64,000 bases of DNA from Pseudomonas sp. RIT-PI-AD (lineage in GTDB: Bacteria > Pseudomonadota > Gammaproteobacteria > Pseudomonadales > Pseudomonadaceae). Every line of letters begins with the position of its first letter. Position 1 is the first letter of the stretch. Shown piece after piece: positions 59,401-64,000 of the stretch. The position numbers and the translations under genes were made by a program. Under the pieces are notes generated by a model that ran no database searches, was not told the origin of the DNA, and saw only the letters and a list, made by a program, of their open reading frames with translations. The stretch covers positions 1-64,000 of the forward strand of contig NZ_JANZKU010000021.1 in assembly GCF_025642785.1 (NCBI RefSeq). The letters run 5' to 3'.

Positions 59401-60798
59401 TCAGGCGCGGGGTTGCCAGCCGCCGCCCAGCGCCTTGTAGATGGCGACGATGCCGCGGTACAGCTCCACTTCCGCCTGGGCCTGGGCGTCCTCGGCCGCC
59501 AGGCGTTCGCGCTCGGCATCGAGCAGGACCAGGAAATCCACCGTGCCTTCGCGGTAGCGCACCGAGGCCTGCTCGGCGGCCTCGCGGCTGGCCTCGGACT
59601 GGCGCAGCAGGGCCAGCAGGCGTTGCTGGTGCTTGCCGTAGTCGCTGAAGGCGTTCTCGCTTTCCTCCAGCGCCAGCAACACCTGCTGCTCGTAGCCGGC
59701 CAGGGCGCCGTCCGCGTCGGCTTCGGCACCGCGAAGTCGCGCGCGCACGCTGCCGAGGTCGAAGGCCGCCCAGCTCAGCGTCGGCGCCAACCCCCAGGCC
59801 CGGGCGGCGGAAGCGCCCAGTTGCGAGCCGCGCCCGGCGGTGAAACCGAGGAAGCCGCTGAGGTTCACCCGCGGGAACAGGTCGGCGGTGGCCACGCCGA
59901 CGTTGGCGGTGGCCGCCGCCAACTGGCGTTCGGCGGCGCGGATGTCCGGGCGCCGCCGCAGCAATTCGGCGGGGTCGCCGATCGGCAGCGCCTTGGCGAT
60001 CGCCGGCAACGGCCGCGGCGAAAGGTCGACGCTCAGGGCGTCCGGGCGCTGGCCGAGAAGAGTGGCGATGCGATTCCGCGCATGCTGCTCCTGGGACTGC
60101 AACTGCGGCAGGCTGGCTTCGGTGGCGGCCAGGCGCGCATCCGCGCGGAGTACGTCGAGCTGGTTGCCGACGCCGGCTTCGCGCAGGCGCTCGGTCAAGT
60201 CGCGGGAGTTCGCCTGGTTCTTCAGGTTGTCGCGGGCGATGCGCTCGCGCAGTTGCGCGCCGCGCAGATCGCCGTAGGCGCCCACCAGTTCGGCAATCAG
60301 GCTGACCTGGAGTTGATAGAGCTCGGCCTCGGCGGCTTCGGCTTGTGCATCGCTGGCTTCCAGTTGGCGCTGGATGCGGCCGAACAGATCCAGCTCCCAG
60401 GCCATGTCCAGGCCCAGGTCGTAGCGTTCCACGTTACTGCGGTTTTCGCTGAAGCCCGGCTGCTGCGCCTTGCCCAGCTCGGCGCTGGCGCGGCTGGTCA
60501 GGGTCGGCAGGTCATCGTTGGCGACGTCGTCGCGTATCGCCCGCGCCGCCTTGAAGCGGGCGAAGGCGACGCGCAGCTCGCGGTTCTCGTGGAGGGCGTC
60601 CTGGACCAGGCGGTCCAGGGTCGGGTCGTCGAATTGCCGCCACCATTGGCTTTCGTAACGGGTGCGGTCGTATTCGGCGCTGTCCACCTGGGCCGGATGG
60701 GCGGCCGCCGGGGCGGGCGCGGAGTAGTCCGGGCCGACGGCGCAGCCGCTGACGATCAGCCCCAGGGTCAGGGCGAGCAGGGTCAGGCGCGGGCTCAT
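59401..60798 (-). CDS. oprN: Outer-membrane efflux channel OprN-like
   Basis: The 465-residue TolC/OprM-family lipoprotein has a signal ending in SGC (Cys at about residue 19) and the mature start CAVGPDYSAP. The segments LRVAFARFKAARA and DLFPRVNLSGFLG fit OprN. Together with MexE and MexF it forms a pump for chloramphenicol, fluoroquinolones, trimethoprim and quinolone signals in P. aeruginosa. The ATG at 60798 overlaps the mexF stop. An upstream frame to 61134 is only an open overlap with mexF. Confidence 0.92.
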   Translation of the reverse strand: MSPRLTLLALTLGLIVSGCAVGPDYSAPAPAAAHPAQVDSAEYDRTRYESQWWRQFDDPTLDRLVQDALHENRELRVAFARFKAARAIRDDVANDDLPTLTSRASAELGKAQQPGFSENRSNVERYDLGLDMAWELDLFGRIQRQLEASDAQAEAAEAELYQLQVSLIAELVGAYGDLRGAQLRERIARDNLKNQANSRDLTERLREAGVGNQLDVLRADARLAATEASLPQLQSQEQHARNRIATLLGQRPDALSVDLSPRPLPAIAKALPIGDPAELLRRRPDIRAAERQLAAATANVGVATADLFPRVNLSGFLGFTAGRGSQLGASAARAWGLAPTLSWAAFDLGSVRARLRGAEADADGALAGYEQQVLLALEESENAFSDYGKHQQRLLALLRQSEASREAAEQASVRYREGTVDFLVLLDAERERLAAEDAQAQAEVELYRGIVAIYKALGGGWQPRA

Positions 60799-63700
60799 CG
60801 CTGTGCCTCCGGCAGGACGTCGGCGGGCTGGCGGCGCGCCGCGCGCCTTTCCACGAAGGCGCGGATCAGCACGTAGAACACCGGGGTCAGCAGCAGGCCG
60901 AAGAAGGTCACCCCGAGCATCCCGGAGAACACCGCCACGCCCATGGCATGGCGCATTTCCGCGCCGGCGCCGGAGGACAGCACCAGCGGCACAACGCCCA
61001 TGATGAAGGCGAAACTGGTCATCAGGATCGGCCGCAGGCGCAGGCGGCAGGCTTCCAGCACCGCGCTCACGCGGTCGAGGCCTTCCTCCTGCTTGTCCTT
61101 GGCGAACTCGACGATCAGGATCGCGTTCTTGCAAGCCAGGCCCACCAGCACGATCAGGCCGATCTGAGTGAAGATGTTGTTATCGCTGCCGGCCAGCATC
61201 ACCCCGGCGATGGCCGACAACAGGGTCATCGGCACGATCAGGATCACCGCCAGCGGCAGGCTCCAGCTTTCGTACTGCGCCGCCAGCACCAGGAAGGCCA
61301 GCAGCACGCAGAGCGGGAAGACCAACAGCGCGGTATTGCCGGCGAGAATCTGCTGGAAGGTCAGCTCGGTCCATTCATAGCTCATGCCGTTGGGCAACTC
61401 CTCCTTCAGCAGCCGTTCCATTGCCGCCTCGGCCTGCCCGGTGCTGTAGCCGGGGGCCGCCGCGCCGTTGAGTTCGGCGGTGATGAAGCCGTTGTAGTGC
61501 ATCACCCGGTCCGGGCCGGCGCTGTCGCTCACCTTGACGAAGGTGGACAGCGGCACCATCTCGCCGCGGTCGTTGCGCACCTTGAGCTGGCCGATCTGCT
61601 CGGCATCCAGGCGGAAGCGCTGGTCCGCCTGCACGTTGACCTGGTAGGTACGGCCGAAACGATTGAAGTCGTTGGCGTACAGCGAGCCCAGGTAGATTTG
61701 CAAGGTGGAGAAGATGTCGTCGATGGCCACGCCGTGGGTCTTGGCCTTGTCGCGGTCGATGTCGGCGTCGATCTGCGGCACGTTGACCTGGAAACTGGAG
61801 AACAGCCCGCTCAGTTCCGGCACCTTTTGGCTCTTGGCGATGAGGTTCTGCACTTGGGCGTAGAGCGCCTCGTAGCCCAGGTTGCCGCGGTCCTCCACTT
61901 GCACGCGGAAACCGCCGATGGTGCCCAGGCCCATCACCGGCGGTGGCGGGAAGATCGCGATGAAGGCGTCCTGGATAACGGTGAACTCCTGGTTCAGCGC
62001 GGCGGCGATGCTGTTGGCGGACAACGACGGATCGCGGCGCTCATCGAACGGTTTGAGCGTGACGAAGATGACGCCGCTGTTGGGGCTGTTGGTGAAGCCG
62101 TTGATGGACAGGCCGGGGAAGGCCACGGTGCTTTCCACGCCCGGATGGTTCAGGGCGCGGGCGGACATGTCCTTGATCACCGCCTCGCTGCGATCGAGGG
62201 TGGCGGCGTCCGGCAACTGAGCGAAGGCCACCAGGTATTGCTTGTCCTGGGGCGGCACGAAGCCGGTGGGCGTCGCGGAGAAGCCCAGCCAGGTCAGGAC
62301 CATCAGCCCGGCATACAGCAACAGGGCGATCGAACTGCCCCGCAGCACCCGGCGCACGGTGCCGACGTAGCCATGGCTGGCACGCTCGAAGAAGCGGTTG
62401 AAGGGGCGGAACAGCCAGGTGCCCAGCAGGCGGTCGAGCAACCGCGAGAATCCGTCGCGGGGCTCGTCGTGGCCCTTGAGCAGGGCGGCCGCCAGTGCCG
62501 GCGACAGCGTCAGGGAGTTGAACGCGGAGATCACCGTGGAAATCGCGATGGTCAGGGCGAACTGCTGGTAGAAGCGCCCGGTGAGGCCGGAGATGAAGGC
62601 TGTGGGAATGAACACCGCGCAGAGCACCAGGGCGGTGGCGATGATGGGGCCGGTCACTTCCTTCATGGCCTGGCGGGTGGCGGCCACGGGTTTCAGGCCG
62701 AGCCCGATGTTCCGCTCGACGTTTTCCACCACCACGATGGCGTCGTCCACCACGATGCCGATGGCCAGCACCAACCCGAACAGCGACAGCGCGTTGAGCG
62801 AGAAGCCGAGCATGTGCATCACCGCAAAGGTGCCGATCAGCGAGACCGGCACCGCCGCCAGGGGGATGATCGAGGCGCGCCAGGTCTGCAGGAACACCAC
62901 CACCACCAGCACCACCAGCAGGATCGCTTCGAACAGCGTATGCACCACCGCCTCGATGGAGCCGCGGACGAAGATGGTCGGGTCATAGACGATGGAGTAG
63001 TCCATGCCTTCCGGGAAACTGCGCTTGAGCTCGGCCATTTTCGCCCGGACCTGGTTGGAGACCTCGATGGCGTTGGAGCCGGGGCGCTGGAAAATCGGAA
63101 TCGCCACCGCGGGGTCGTTGTTCAGCAGCGAGCGCAGGGCGTACTGGCTGGAACCCAGCTCAATCCGGGCGATATCCCGCAGGCGGGTGATCTCGCCGTC
63201 CTTGCCGGCGCGTACCACGATGTTCTCGAACTCTTCCTCGGTCACCAGGCGGCCCTGGGTATTGATCGACAACTGGAAGCTGGTGGCGCCGGGGGCGGGC
63301 GGTGCGCCGAGGGCGCCGGCGGCTACCTGGCGGTTCTGCTCGCGGATCGCCGCCACCACGTCGCTGGCGGTGAGGTTGCGCGAAGCCACCTTGTCCGGGT
63401 CGAGCCAGACCCGCAGGGAGTAATCGCCCATGCCGAACAACTGCACGTCGCCAATGCCGTCCAGCCGCGCCAGCTCGTCCTTGACGTTGAGGATGGCGTA
63501 GTTGGACAGGTAGAGCATGTCGTAGCGCTGATCCGGCGAGGTCAGGTGCACCACCATGGTCAGGTCGGGGGAGGCCTTGTCGGCGGTTACCCCGAGGCGC
63601 TGCACTTCCTCGGGCAACTTGGGCAGGGTGCGGGTCACGCGGTTCTGCACCTGCACCTGGGCGGTGTCCAGGTCGGTGCCCAGGGCGAAAGTCAGGGTGA

Positions 63701-63974
63701 GGGTCATCTTGCCGTCGGCGGTGGCCTGGGACGACATGTAGAGCATGTGCTCGACACCGTTGATGGCCTGTTCCAGTGGAGCGGCGACGGTTTCGCCGAT
63801 CACCTTGGGGTTGGCGCCGGGGAAGGTGGCGCGGACCACCACGGTGGGCGGCACGACCTCGGGGTACTCGCTGATCGGCAGTTGGAACAGCGAGATGGCG
63901 CCGCCGATCAGGATGATCAACGACAGGACCGCGGCGAAGATCGGCCGGCGGATGAAGAACTGCGAGAAATTCAT
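60795..63974 (-). CDS. mexF: RND efflux inner-membrane pump MexF-like
   Basis: The 1059-residue RND pump is closely similar to P. aeruginosa MexF over its length: MNFSQFFIRRPIFAAVLS at the start, the proton-relay Asp pair in IGIVVDDAIVVVEN near residue 408, and NNIFTQIGLIVLVGLACKNA in the C-terminal half. It ends overlapping the oprN start (ATGA). The adaptor gene mexE should lie to the right, outside the window, as the 26 bases upstream of the mexF start carry no stop or start. In P. aeruginosa the operon is activated by MexT, which cannot be checked here. Confidence 0.95.
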   Translation of the reverse strand: MNFSQFFIRRPIFAAVLSLIILIGGAISLFQLPISEYPEVVPPTVVVRATFPGANPKVIGETVAAPLEQAINGVEHMLYMSSQATADGKMTLTLTFALGTDLDTAQVQVQNRVTRTLPKLPEEVQRLGVTADKASPDLTMVVHLTSPDQRYDMLYLSNYAILNVKDELARLDGIGDVQLFGMGDYSLRVWLDPDKVASRNLTASDVVAAIREQNRQVAAGALGAPPAPGATSFQLSINTQGRLVTEEEFENIVVRAGKDGEITRLRDIARIELGSSQYALRSLLNNDPAVAIPIFQRPGSNAIEVSNQVRAKMAELKRSFPEGMDYSIVYDPTIFVRGSIEAVVHTLFEAILLVVLVVVVFLQTWRASIIPLAAVPVSLIGTFAVMHMLGFSLNALSLFGLVLAIGIVVDDAIVVVENVERNIGLGLKPVAATRQAMKEVTGPIIATALVLCAVFIPTAFISGLTGRFYQQFALTIAISTVISAFNSLTLSPALAAALLKGHDEPRDGFSRLLDRLLGTWLFRPFNRFFERASHGYVGTVRRVLRGSSIALLLYAGLMVLTWLGFSATPTGFVPPQDKQYLVAFAQLPDAATLDRSEAVIKDMSARALNHPGVESTVAFPGLSINGFTNSPNSGVIFVTLKPFDERRDPSLSANSIAAALNQEFTVIQDAFIAIFPPPPVMGLGTIGGFRVQVEDRGNLGYEALYAQVQNLIAKSQKVPELSGLFSSFQVNVPQIDADIDRDKAKTHGVAIDDIFSTLQIYLGSLYANDFNRFGRTYQVNVQADQRFRLDAEQIGQLKVRNDRGEMVPLSTFVKVSDSAGPDRVMHYNGFITAELNGAAAPGYSTGQAEAAMERLLKEELPNGMSYEWTELTFQQILAGNTALLVFPLCVLLAFLVLAAQYESWSLPLAVILIVPMTLLSAIAGVMLAGSDNNIFTQIGLIVLVGLACKNAILIVEFAKDKQEEGLDRVSAVLEACRLRLRPILMTSFAFIMGVVPLVLSSGAGAEMRHAMGVAVFSGMLGVTFFGLLLTPVFYVLIRAFVERRAARRQPADVLPEAQR

Positions 63975-64000
63975 GGGACTCGTTCCGTAAAGCGGGGGCG

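Overview
The window is a stretch of a Pseudomonas chromosome. It is GC-rich (roughly two-thirds GC by eye over most of its length), it carries Pseudomonas-typical genes (fimL, ldcA, muxABC-opmB, mexF-oprN, DUF1652), and gene after gene resembles P. aeruginosa. The gene order differs from P. aeruginosa PAO1 as I remember it, so I read it as a related species of the P. aeruginosa / citronellolis / nitroreducens type, not PAO1. Locus comparisons are from memory, not from a search.

Layout. 1-3550: a lower-GC edge with a rho-independent terminator, a tRNA-Arg(CCG) body whose 5' acceptor strand does not pair, a poxvirus-like type IB topoisomerase, and two small conserved genes. 3559-5479: uppP (with an in-frame run of ten G) and an epoxide-hydrolase-like enzyme. 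5565-13803 (minus): a five-gene NppA1A2BCD/Yej-type peptide ABC transporter followed closely by fabI. 14101-20255: an HDOD-GAF protein, mltD, gloB, a methyltransferase-like protein, rnhA and dnaQ. 20382-27695: ldcA, a dienoyl-CoA-isomerase-like crotonase, fimL, nudC, a TSUP permease and a small membrane protein. 27755-30889 (minus): SDR, acyl-CoA kinase-like phosphotransferase, SCP2 protein and histidine phosphatase. 31082-33108: sohB and acuI. 33387-36660 (minus): two tandem paralogues fusing a PstS-like binding domain to an OmpA domain. 36789-44014: xthA, a GNAT acetyltransferase, tamA and tamB. 44141-45781 (minus): a two-gene cassette I cannot assign. 45942-48539: aldo/keto reductase, divergent LysR regulator, and tpx. 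48783-57829: the complete MuxABC-OpmB efflux operon. 58028-59023: an orphan TRAP binding protein. 59401-63974 (minus): an oprN-mexF pair, with mexE expected just beyond the right edge.

Relative to PAO1 the left part follows PA1806-PA1833 and the right part follows PA2545-PA2525 and PA2495-PA2494 in inverted order. The junction falls near the twin binding-protein/OmpA genes. The most unusual items are the disrupted tRNA beside the topoisomerase, the G10 tract in uppP, the acidic insertion in the first POTRA domain of TamA, the twin PstS-OmpA fusions, the unassigned two-gene cassette, and the two RND efflux operons lying almost side by side. I saw no CRISPR array, insertion sequence or rRNA gene.
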